From assembly GCA_946409435.1 (NCBI GenBank), contig CAMJWJ010000010.1, positions 1 through 37,345 on the forward strand: a DNA stretch of 37,345 bases, in the 5' to 3' direction. The position numbers and the translations under genes were made by a program. The stretch is from an uncultured Prevotella sp. (GTDB taxonomy: Bacteria > Bacteroidota > Bacteroidia > Bacteroidales > Bacteroidaceae). This document shows, piece by piece, positions 30,417 to 37,345 of the stretch. The stretch's first letter is position 1. The number at the start of each line of letters is the position of its first letter. The notes under the pieces are model-generated. The model was not told where the DNA came from, searched no databases, and worked only from the letters and a program-made list of their open reading frames with translations.

Positions 30417-31607
30417 ATGAAGATAGCCATTCTGACTTCGGGTATATTGCCAGTTCCTGCCGTGAAGGGGGGAGCCGTAGAGAACCTTATGGACTTCTAC
30501 CTGGCATACAACGACAAGCACCGGCTGCACGACATCACGGTCTACAGCGTCTGGCATCCCGACGTCGCACAACATCCGGCACAGCAATCCGAAGTGAACC
30601 GCTATATATATTTAAGAGTGGACACGATATGGGCAAAACTGAAGAAAAGGCTGTTCAAATGGACGCACTCCGAGGGGTACTACCACTACACCATCGAGTA
30701 CTATCTGGACTGGGCTCTCCGACAAATCAACAGGCAGCAGTTTGATGTCGTCATCACCGAGAACCGACCGGGCTATGCGCTACAGCTCATGCGACAGGGA
30801 CACCAGCAAGTGGTGGTCTGTCACCAAGAAAACGACTACGTGAACGTCACCACACCACAGCACCGGCAGATATACGATTCGACAGCCCTGTTCATCAACA
30901 CCTCAGACTACATCACCCGCTGTGTCCGCACCATCAGCGATACTGACACGAAATGCGTCACGGTGCTCAACGGCATCGACGTAGAGCGCTTCTACCAGGC
31001 CTGCCCACTGCCAAGGAGTGCCGCAGGATTGCACGACGAGGACTTCGTGCTGGTGTTCAGCGGAAGGCTTGTCGAGGAGAAAGGCATCCTGGAACTGATT
31101 CAGGCTATCAAGACGCTCAGCATACCTCATCTGAAACTGCTCATCATCGGAGCCAGCTTCTACGGACAGGACATGAAGAAGTCGCCATTTGTCAAACGGC
31201 TGGAGGATGAGAGCGAATCCGTCAAGGACCAGGTAGTCTTTACGGGATTCGTTCCCTACGGACAAATACCTTCCTATCTGAAGATGGCCGACGTAGCCGT
31301 CGTACCGTCTATGTGGGAAGAGCCCTTCGGACTGACTGTGGCCGAAGCCATGGCCGCAGGGCTGCCACTCATCACCACGCGAAGTGGCGGCATACCGGAA
31401 ATCTGTGAAGGCGTGGCCGAAATTGTTGACAGGGAGAACGTAGTGGCCCACTTGGCCGATGCCATCAAGGGGCTGTACGATGACACCGCCAGGCGACGCA
31501 CCATGGCAGAAGCGGCGCTGGAGCGTTCAAAACTGTTCAGCAAGGAGGCCTTTGCACGAAACTACTTCCATGCTTTGGGAAACGTGAGAGTGAAGAATGA
31601 AGAATGA
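30417..31607 (+). CDS. Glycosyltransferase family 4
   Basis: A 396-aa GT-B-fold retaining enzyme. The N-terminal domain starts KIAILTSGILPVPAVKGGAVENL, with a glycine-rich acceptor loop. The C-terminal domain holds FSGRLVEEKG near 215-224 and the E-x7-E motif in EEPFGLTVAEAMAAGLPLI (near 300-318), followed by TTRSGGIPEI, which binds the nucleotide-sugar. It would add a sugar to the growing lipid-linked glycan at the inner membrane. The last codons (RVKNEE) run into a heptamer array, which also supplies its TGA. Linkage to the galactofuranose gene next to it is suggestive of Galf use but not proved. Confidence 0.88.
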   Translation: MKIAILTSGILPVPAVKGGAVENLMDFYLAYNDKHRLHDITVYSVWHPDVAQHPAQQSEVNRYIYLRVDTIWAKLKKRLFKWTHSEGYYHYTIEYYLDWALRQINRQQFDVVITENRPGYALQLMRQGHQQVVVCHQENDYVNVTTPQHRQIYDSTALFINTSDYITRCVRTISDTDTKCVTVLNGIDVERFYQACPLPRSAAGLHDEDFVLVFSGRLVEEKGILELIQAIKTLSIPHLKLLIIGASFYGQDMKKSPFVKRLEDESESVKDQVVFTGFVPYGQIPSYLKMADVAVVPSMWEEPFGLTVAEAMAAGLPLITTRSGGIPEICEGVAEIVDRENVVAHLADAIKGLYDDTARRRTMAEAALERSKLFSKEAFARNYFHALGNVRVKNEE

Positions 31608-31650
31608 AGAGTGAAGAATGAAGAGTGAAGAGTGAAGAATGAAGAATGAC
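31587..31650 (+). repeat. Heptamer array TGAAGAA/TGAAGAG (second copy)
   Basis: About eight units overlap the 3' end of the GT4 gene and the 5' end of the mutase gene, supplying the stop of one and the start ATG (31639) of the other. Confidence 0.75.
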
Positions 31651-32763
31651 TACGACCTACTCATAGTGGGTGCCGGCATCTACGGAGCCACGGCAGCCTA
31701 CAAGGCGAAGCGCGAAGGCAAGCGCTGCCTCGTCATCGACCAGCGTCAGCACCTCGGAGGCAATATCTACTGCGAGTGTGTCGAGGGCATCAATGTCCAT
31801 AAGTATGGTGCCCACATCTTCCATACCAACAACCGCCGCGTGTGGGACTTCGTCAACAGCATTGTCGAGTTCAACCGCTACACCAACTCGCCCATCGCCA
31901 ACTACAAGGGACGCCAGTACAACCTGCCCTTCAACATGAACACCTTCTACCAGATGTGGGGCGTGACGACTCCCGACGAGGCCCGTCAGCAGATAGACCG
32001 GCAGCGGCAGGAGGCACTCCAAAGCATGCAGGCCGACGGTGCCAAGGAGCCGCGCAACCTCGAGGAGCAGGCGCTGCTGCTCGTTGGCCGTGACATCTAC
32101 GAGACACTTGTCAAGGGCTATACCGAGAAGCAGTGGGGGCGCCGCTGTACAGACCTTCCGCCGTTTATCATCAAGCGGCTGCCCGTGCGCTTTGTTTACG
32201 ACAACAACTATTTCAGCGACCGCTACCAGGGCATCCCTATCGGTGGTTACAACAGGCTCATCGACGGGCTGCTCGACGGCATCGAGACGCGCACCGGCGT
32301 CAACTTCTTCGACGACCGCAGCTATTGGGAGTCCATAGCCAGCCACGTGCTGTTTACGGGTAAGATCGACGAGTACTACGACTACCGTTTCGGACAGCTG
32401 CAGTGGCGTAGCGTACGCTTCGAGCAGGAGACGCTCGCTACGCCTAACTACCAGGGCAATGCCGTCATGAACTTCACCGACGCCGACGTGCCCTACACCC
32501 GCATCATCGAGCACAAACACTTCGAGATGTTCGGCGACGACGTCTATCGTTGTCCCGTCACCGTCATCTCCCGTGAATACTCCTCCGAATGGCACGAAGG
32601 TATCGAACCCTTCTACACCGTCAACGACAACCGTAACGACAGCCTCTACCGACAATACAAAGCACTGGCCGACCGTGAAGAGCACGTCACCTTTGGCGGT
32701 AGGCTGGCAGAATACAAATACTACGACATGGCTCCCATCATCGAGAAAATCATGGGATTCTGA
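31639..32763 (+). CDS. glf: UDP-galactopyranose mutase
   Basis: A 374-aa flavoenzyme that interconverts UDP-galactopyranose and UDP-galactofuranose, the donor for galactofuranose in capsule or O-antigen. The FAD-binding loop LLIVGAGIYGATAA is at 7-20 (GAGIYG at 11-16), with the later family segments HIFHTNN, YEKLVKGYTEKQWG-like (TLVKGYTEKQWGRRC), PIGGYNRLIDGLL and RLAEYKYYDM near the C-terminus. Length matches the family. The ATG at 31639 lies in a heptamer array; the next in-frame Met is far inside the Rossmann fold, so this start is needed. Its presence predicts that the surface glycan contains Galf. Confidence 0.95.
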   Translation: MKNDYDLLIVGAGIYGATAAYKAKREGKRCLVIDQRQHLGGNIYCECVEGINVHKYGAHIFHTNNRRVWDFVNSIVEFNRYTNSPIANYKGRQYNLPFNMNTFYQMWGVTTPDEARQQIDRQRQEALQSMQADGAKEPRNLEEQALLLVGRDIYETLVKGYTEKQWGRRCTDLPPFIIKRLPVRFVYDNNYFSDRYQGIPIGGYNRLIDGLLDGIETRTGVNFFDDRSYWESIASHVLFTGKIDEYYDYRFGQLQWRSVRFEQETLATPNYQGNAVMNFTDADVPYTRIIEHKHFEMFGDDVYRCPVTVISREYSSEWHEGIEPFYTVNDNRNDSLYRQYKALADREEHVTFGGRLAEYKYYDMAPIIEKIMGF

Positions 32764-32859
32764 AGAATGAAGAGTGAAGAATGAAGAATGAAGAATGAAG
32801 AATGAAGAATGAAGAATGAAGAGTGAAGAATGAAGAATGAAGAATGAAGAGTGAAGAAT
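32763..32859 (+). repeat. Heptamer array TGAAGAA/TGAAGAG (third copy, longest)
   Basis: About 14 units fill the gap between the mutase stop and the ATG at 32861. Overlapping ATGA occurs in almost every unit. Confidence 0.85.
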
Positions 32860-32860
32860 T

Positions 32861-33505
32861 ATGAACAAGAACGAGAAATTTGTCATCACCATCAATCGTG
32901 AGTTAGGCAGTGGCGGACGTACCGTAGGCCGCATCGTTTCCGAAAGACTGGGTGTACCATTCTACGACAAGGCCCTCATCCAGGCACTGACGGGGAAATA
33001 CCAATTGAGCGTCGATGAGATAGAGCGCATGAAGGGCCGCAGCCACTCGTGGTGGGCCGACTTCAAGCGTGCAATCAACATCGGTGCAAGCATCAATGCC
33101 ACACACCAATACCACCTGAAACCCACCGACATGCCCGACCTGCTGACCACCGACGAGATGTTCAAGACCGAACAGGAGGTGCTGCGGGGCATCGCCGCCG
33201 ACGAGTCGTGCGTGGTGGCTGGCCGCAGCGGTTTCTATGTGTTCCGCGAACACCCCAACCACCTGAGCATACTCATCCAGGCCTCCATGAACTACCGCAT
33301 CGACCACGTGGCCCGCAAGCAACAGCTGACAGCCGACGAGGCCCGCAAGATTATCGAGCAGGTGGACGAGATGCGCGAAAACTACGTCAGGAAGTATACC
33401 GGCACGTCGCGCTACGACACGCGCAACTACGATCTCGTGCTCCGGGCTGACGGCAAGACAGCCGACGAACTGGCTGACATCATCATGCAATACATAAAAA
33501 GTTAA
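32861..33505 (+). CDS. Cytidylate kinase-like family protein
   Basis: A 214-aa P-loop kinase-like protein. ITINRELGSGGRTVGRIVSERLGVPFYDKALI at the start (phosphate loop GSGGRT at 16-21) matches the cytidylate kinase-like family common in Bacteroidales, distinct from the housekeeping cmk. Later segments VVAGRSGFYVFREHP and RIDHVARKQQL with YDLVLRADG near the end fit the NMP-kinase fold. Substrate is unknown. It follows the mutase across the heptamer array, and its membership in the polysaccharide operon may be by chance. The start ATG at 32861 comes just after the array. Confidence 0.85.
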   Translation: MNKNEKFVITINRELGSGGRTVGRIVSERLGVPFYDKALIQALTGKYQLSVDEIERMKGRSHSWWADFKRAINIGASINATHQYHLKPTDMPDLLTTDEMFKTEQEVLRGIAADESCVVAGRSGFYVFREHPNHLSILIQASMNYRIDHVARKQQLTADEARKIIEQVDEMRENYVRKYTGTSRYDTRNYDLVLRADGKTADELADIIMQYIKS

Positions 33506-33536
33506 GGTTTTATTTGGCTTTTAGCCCGATTCTTTG

Positions 33537-33544
33537 TACTTTTG
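33537..33544 (+). promoter_or_regulatory. -7 box for the GH30 gene
   Basis: TACTTTTG, 27 bases before the ATG at 33571. It lies downstream of an in-frame ATG at 33514, which rules that longer start out. Confidence 0.6.
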
Positions 33545-33570
33545 CAGTCGAATTTTTACTATCACCTATC

Positions 33571-35127
33571 ATGAAACAACTTTTTTTCACTACCATTCCC
33601 ACCCTACGGTGCCTGTCTGCAGCCATTCTCTCACTGGCCTTCGCTACCGCTGTGCAGGCAGACTTACCCAAGGTAAAAGTAACCATCCGTGACGCTCGCC
33701 AACAGACGATTACGGGCTTCGGTGCCGCCTGCTGCGACGGTGCCATGTGTCCTTTCGGCGAAGACACCGGCCCCGTCAACCTGCTCTACGGTCCGAGGTC
33801 GAAAGTAGGACTGAACATCATGCGTATGGAGATTTCACCAAACTTCATAGGCGATGTCAAGGTGCCCGAGTGGAACAACTACGACACACCATACGACTGG
33901 AAAGGCTCGCTGCCTTCGGCACAGATGGTGAAGCGCCGCGGCGGCATCGTCTTTGGCACGCCCTGGTCACCCCCCGGCGACTTCAAGACCAACGGCACCG
34001 CTCAGGGCGGCAACAGTGAAGACCAGGGCAACCAGCGCGGCGAGCTGCGTACCGACTGCTACGACAAGTTCTTCCCTTGGATGAACACTTTCCTGCAGTA
34101 TATGAAGGACAACGGCGTTGACGTCGATGCCGTCTCCATCCAGAACGAACCCGACTGGTGGGTCAGCTATTCTGGCTGCCTCTACACACCTCAGCAGCAG
34201 GTCGACCTGGTGAAGAACTACGCCCACATGCTCGACCGCGAGACGTTCAAGGGCGTGCGTCTCATCAGTGCCGAGCCATTGGGATTCGACCCGAAATACT
34301 CCGATGCCCTGCTGAAGGATGCCACGGCACGTGACCAGATCGACATCATCGCCGGTCACCTGTACGGTCACCCACCCTTGGTGAATATGAAGAATGCCAA
34401 CACCCTGGCCGCCAAGTACGGCAAGGAGGTATGGATGACCGAGCACTCCTCGCAGGACAACACCGGCCAGCTGCCGACTTGGCACGAACAGCTGCTGTTT
34501 GCCGAAGAGCTGAACGAGTGCATGCACGCCGGCTGCACAGGCTACATCTATTGGTATATGCGCGCCCACTGGTCGTTCGTAGGCACCGGTGAGACACAAT
34601 ACGGTACGGCCAACAAAAAGAACACGCTGCTGCCCCGTGGCTACGTCATGTCGCACTTCTCGAAATACGTCACAGGCTCTACACGCCTCAACTCGTTCCA
34701 ATCAATAACCCTCGACACGGAAGCCGCCTTCGAGAGTTCGGCATACATCAAGGGCGACTCGCTCATCGTGGTGGCCATCGACACCACCTCGACGGGTCAT
34801 GAGATGAGGCTCCTGCTGCCGTTCAACGTGAAGAGCGGCACGCAGATACAGTCCACTGGCAACGAGACGACAAAGCTTTGCAAGAAGCAGGAAATGACCA
34901 TCGACGAGCCGACAGACAACTTCACCATCGAACTGCCGGCACGCAGTCTGACGACCTACGTCTTCATGATTGACAATCCTGAGACGGCCATCCAGGAGGT
35001 GAAAGCAGCAAACGACAGCGGGCCAAAGACCTACTACGACCTGCGCGGCCGCCGGCTGGAGGTTCCCCACGGTCTATGCATAGAGAGGAGTGCCAACGGT
35101 ACAGCCAGGAAGGTCATAAAGAACTGA
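33571..35127 (+). CDS. Secreted GH30-family glycoside hydrolase (xylanase-like)
   Basis: A 518-aa exported enzyme with a signal peptide (cut near AVQA, about residue 30). The (beta/alpha)8 barrel carries the GH30 markers GFGAACC, MRMEISP, FGTPWSPPGDFKTNG, the acid/base glutamate E193 in VSIQNEPDW, and the nucleophile E291 in WMTEHSS; a beta domain follows. The pattern is closest to glucuronoxylanases and related GH30 endo-enzymes, so xylan is the likely substrate, though other beta-glycans are possible. The C-terminus, TYYDLRGRRLEVPHGLCI, is a Prevotella-type sorting tail as in the giant protein. Start chosen by promoter position. It stands alone; no SusC/SusD pair is nearby. Confidence 0.88.
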   Translation: MKQLFFTTIPTLRCLSAAILSLAFATAVQADLPKVKVTIRDARQQTITGFGAACCDGAMCPFGEDTGPVNLLYGPRSKVGLNIMRMEISPNFIGDVKVPEWNNYDTPYDWKGSLPSAQMVKRRGGIVFGTPWSPPGDFKTNGTAQGGNSEDQGNQRGELRTDCYDKFFPWMNTFLQYMKDNGVDVDAVSIQNEPDWWVSYSGCLYTPQQQVDLVKNYAHMLDRETFKGVRLISAEPLGFDPKYSDALLKDATARDQIDIIAGHLYGHPPLVNMKNANTLAAKYGKEVWMTEHSSQDNTGQLPTWHEQLLFAEELNECMHAGCTGYIYWYMRAHWSFVGTGETQYGTANKKNTLLPRGYVMSHFSKYVTGSTRLNSFQSITLDTEAAFESSAYIKGDSLIVVAIDTTSTGHEMRLLLPFNVKSGTQIQSTGNETTKLCKKQEMTIDEPTDNFTIELPARSLTTYVFMIDNPETAIQEVKAANDSGPKTYYDLRGRRLEVPHGLCIERSANGTARKVIKN

Positions 35128-35159
35128 CCTTCCCGGCGCCCGACCTAACTATCAGCGGA

Positions 35160-36083
35160 TTACACTGCTTTTTCGGCACCACTGTCTGAATTAGAGTATC
35201 TCTCGAGTGATGCCTGCAAAGTACAGTATATCTTTTGGCGCAGCTCCAATGGTTCAAGCACTTCCAAGTCGCCTGAATGCGACATCAGCTCAAGAACGAA
35301 ATCAACTGAAGGACGGATATCGTATGAGAAATCAGTATATGTATCAGTATGCCCTATCTCCTTCTGTGAAGCATGCAAGGGCAGCGTCCGCAGATAGTTA
35401 GGCATATTTCCGTACGCTCGAATCACCACATGGGCCATAGGCGTGCCGTCTGTCGTAACACCATAGTATTCTGCGAAATAAGTCTCTGGCGAGAAGCCTT
35501 CCGGCATTTCAAAAGTCTCGTCAGAGATTACCACCGACAGCATCCTGTCAAGTGCGTAAGTCGCCATGTGCCTGCCTGTAAAAGTCAGTATATACCATCG
35601 CTGGTGGAAAAGCTTTAGGGCGTATGGCGACACCGTCTTCTCATAACTCTCACACCCGAACCGCTGGTATGTAATTGTCAGCCGTCTGTTGGTTTTGAGG
35701 GCCAGTATGATAGTCTGTAAGTATTCTTCTCCAGCAGGCACGTTCTCCAAAAGAATACGATTCCTAAGAGAGATACTATCGGAGAGAACTGTGCTGACTG
35801 TAAGCGTAGACAGCATCCACCCTTCTATTGTATCATCATTTATCACCTCAGGATTGCTGATGAAGTACTTATAGCCATGCTCCAAGTCGCACTCAATGAT
35901 GATGCCAAACATGTTGAGAATGGCATCCTTATGGCGCAAAAACGATTTGCGGTTTAGAGGGTCACCTCCAATCACATCATCATTCATCCACAGCTCATTA
36001 AGCTGTTCGAGCGACAACTTCTTATATTGCCGCAGTGTATTCACAATCCAAATATACTGCTGGAAAATCCTTGCCGGTTTCAT
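35160..36083 (-). CDS. WYL-domain transcriptional regulator
   Basis: A 307-aa protein. The N-terminal third (about 1-110) resembles the winged-helix DNA-binding part used by WYL regulators (LSLEQLNELWM, SFLRHKDAIL). Residues about 130-200 form the WYL domain: RLTITYQRFGCESYEKTVSPYALKLFHQRWYILTF, where RWYI replaces the eponymous WYL. A C-terminal WCX-like part follows (FSYDIRPSVDFVLELMSHSGDLEVLEP). WYL proteins regulate defence genes, including some CRISPR-Cas loci, by binding nucleic acid or nucleotides. It has its own promoter (TAATTTTG, 36142-36149) and reads away from the array, about 110 bases from the terminal repeat. A role in controlling the adjacent CRISPR locus is possible but unproved. 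Confidence 0.85.
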   Translation of the reverse strand: MKPARIFQQYIWIVNTLRQYKKLSLEQLNELWMNDDVIGGDPLNRKSFLRHKDAILNMFGIIIECDLEHGYKYFISNPEVINDDTIEGWMLSTLTVSTVLSDSISLRNRILLENVPAGEEYLQTIILALKTNRRLTITYQRFGCESYEKTVSPYALKLFHQRWYILTFTGRHMATYALDRMLSVVISDETFEMPEGFSPETYFAEYYGVTTDGTPMAHVVIRAYGNMPNYLRTLPLHASQKEIGHTDTYTDFSYDIRPSVDFVLELMSHSGDLEVLEPLELRQKIYCTLQASLERYSNSDSGAEKAV

Positions 36084-36141
36084 AAGTTCACATCTTTATA
36101 TTACTATCTATTCTTCTTTCATCTCTTATTCGTTTTGTTTG

Positions 36142-36149
36142 CAAAATTA
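36142..36149 (-). promoter_or_regulatory. -7 box for the WYL gene
   Basis: TAATTTTG on the minus strand, about 60 bases before the ATG at 36083. Confidence 0.5.
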
Positions 36150-36192
36150 ATTCTTTTCTTTCAATATAGAATGCAAAAACCGAAAAAACATC

Positions 36193-37345
36193 TTTGATAA
36201 TAGTAGAATTTAGTCTGGCTTTATAGCCGTCGCCGCCCATGGGCGACCAGCTGCAGATCTACAATAGTAGAAATTAGTCTGGCTTTATAGCCTAAATTAA
36301 GATTAGCCATAAATGTTAATATCTACAATAGTAGAAATTAGTAGAAATTAGTCTGGCTTTATAGCCTGAAACAAATTTATTTGGGTCTACTTCAAATCTA
36401 CAATAGTAGAAATTAGTCTGGCTTTATAGCCCAGCGTGAAAGTTAAACAAAGTATTAATTATCTACAATAGTAGAAATTAATCTGGCTTTATAGCCGTTG
36501 GTAGCACTCTGAACTTCCAGTCTGATCTACAATAGTAGAAATTAATCTGGCTTTATAGCCGTTGCGAGAAACCTATCATGGACTATGACATCTACAATAG
36601 TAGAAATTAATCTGGCTTTATAGCCCTAAATGATGAATGTGTTGGAAAAGCAGAATCTACAATAGTAGAAATTAATCTGGCTTTATAGCCAAAAAATGAT
36701 TTAAAAAAAGAGATTAAATCTACAATAGTAGAAATTAATCTGGCTTTATAGCCTAGAGCGTCGGTGTCCAAAACAGATCCTATCTACAATAGTAGAAATT
36801 AATCTGGCTTTATAGCCAACTGGGCACGGTCTTTGGGCCATACGCTATCTACAATAGTAGAAATTAATCTGGCTTTATAGCCGATTAATACCAGCCTGAA
36901 TCATACGTTTATCTACAATAGTAGAAATTAATCTGGCTTTATAGCCGTCATGGGGCACCATTATGGATATTGAATCTACAATAGTAGAAATTAATCTGGC
37001 TTTATAGCCCAAGGATGGTTTTTGAACTTCCTTTTTGTTATCTACAATAGTAGAAATTAATCTGGCTTTATAGCCTACCTGACAGATACATTTACACTAT
37101 TTATCTACAATAGTAGAAATTAATCTGGCTTTATAGCCATCTCAGCGTGTCCGTACTTGTCATTGCGATCTACAATAGTAGAAATTAATCTGGCTTTATA
37201 GCCCTCTCCGCTTTTTTATCAACGAAGAAAATATCTACAATAGTAGAAATTAATCTGGCTTTATAGCCCTGATACCGAAAGACCAACCCGACAAGCCATC
37301 TACAATAGTAGAAATTAATCTGGCTTTATAGCCAGTCGCCTTCCA
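36193..37345 (-). CRISPR. Type V-A (Cas12a) CRISPR array, leader-distal part
   Basis: Eighteen 36-bp repeats and 17 complete spacers of 27-30 bases are visible; the array continues past the right edge. On the minus strand each repeat starts GGCTATAAAGCC and ends AATTTCTACTATTGTAGAT, the Cas12a crRNA handle (TCTAC-TATT-GTAGA stem). Transcription is therefore leftward and the leader and cas genes lie to the right, outside the window. Repeats start at 36193, 36257, 36321, 36396, 36461, 36525, 36590, 36655, 36718, 36782, 36847, 36911, 36974, 37040, 37103, 37168, 37233 and 37298. The first is degenerate in the handle, the third has a 10-bp internal duplication (46 bp), and the first four carry ATTAGTCT where later ones have ATTAATCT (plus-strand reading). 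No cas gene is present here, so type is inferred from the repeat. Confidence 0.95.

Noticed and set aside
31657..32934. A 425-codon minus-strand frame over the mutase gene
   Set aside because: Antisense shadow; its N-terminus is made of translated heptamer repeats (ILHSSFF) and the plus strand has a full glf.
33514..33570. Longer N-terminus for the GH30 protein from an ATG at 33514
   Set aside because: The promoter box at 33537-33544 lies downstream of that ATG, and the signal peptide starts properly at 33571.

Overview
The window reads as chromosomal DNA of a Bacteroidales bacterium, most likely Prevotella/Segatella or a close relative. The grounds are the repeated Bacteroidetes-type promoter box TAnnTTTG just upstream of most transcription units, weak or absent Shine-Dalgarno sites, C-terminal tails of the Prevotella type (YDLQGR or YDLRGR, then GLYI or GLCI), a BT4734/VirE-like primase-helicase protein and a Cas12a-type CRISPR array. 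Genus and species are inferences; there is no rRNA or marker gene here.

Layout. (1) 1-3611: a left-edge leftward transcript candidate, a VirE/DUF3874-like P-loop protein on the minus strand, a ~600-base repeat-rich intergenic region (AAAC[A/C]TACA repeats, a 19-bp inverted repeat and three palindromes at an exact 22-bp pitch), and a small Cys-containing DUF6078-like protein. (2) 3628-18719: a defence and conflict island holding an EcoRV-type restriction-modification pair, a stand-alone TIR protein, an MNT/HEPN toxin-antitoxin pair, a three-gene operon of exported proteins, then a compact cluster of SIR2-like-TIR protein, membrane-anchored nSTAND1-type NTPase, four-TM Rossmann-RyR protein and stand-alone RyR protein. 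It ends with an intact hipB and a decayed hipA. (3) 18720-25962: a 41-aa peptide gene, an 1869-aa secreted repeat protein, an antitoxin-like gene and several dispersed or simple repeats. (4) 25963-33505: a surface polysaccharide locus (flippase, GT2, DUF6625-like, acyltransferase 3, GT4, UDP-galactopyranose mutase) ending in a cytidylate-kinase-like gene, with heptanucleotide repeat arrays at gene junctions. (5) 33571-37345: a secreted GH30 xylanase-like enzyme, a WYL-domain regulator, and the leader-distal end of a type V-A CRISPR array (18 repeats, 17 complete spacers visible) that runs off the right edge; its cas genes are not in the window.

How the parts work together. The strongest candidate for an undescribed system is 11628-18173. 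TIR domains make nucleotide signals or destroy NAD, RyR domains are candidate sensors of such ligands, STAND NTPases are switch or assembly modules, and the Rossmann-RyR protein sits in the membrane with an RCK-like layout. I infer an abortive-infection-type pathway in which a nucleotide signal or phage trigger is passed to a membrane effector. The restriction system, TIR protein, HEPN/MNT pair and CRISPR array are independent defence layers around it. All functions are read from sequence motifs; no database search was run.
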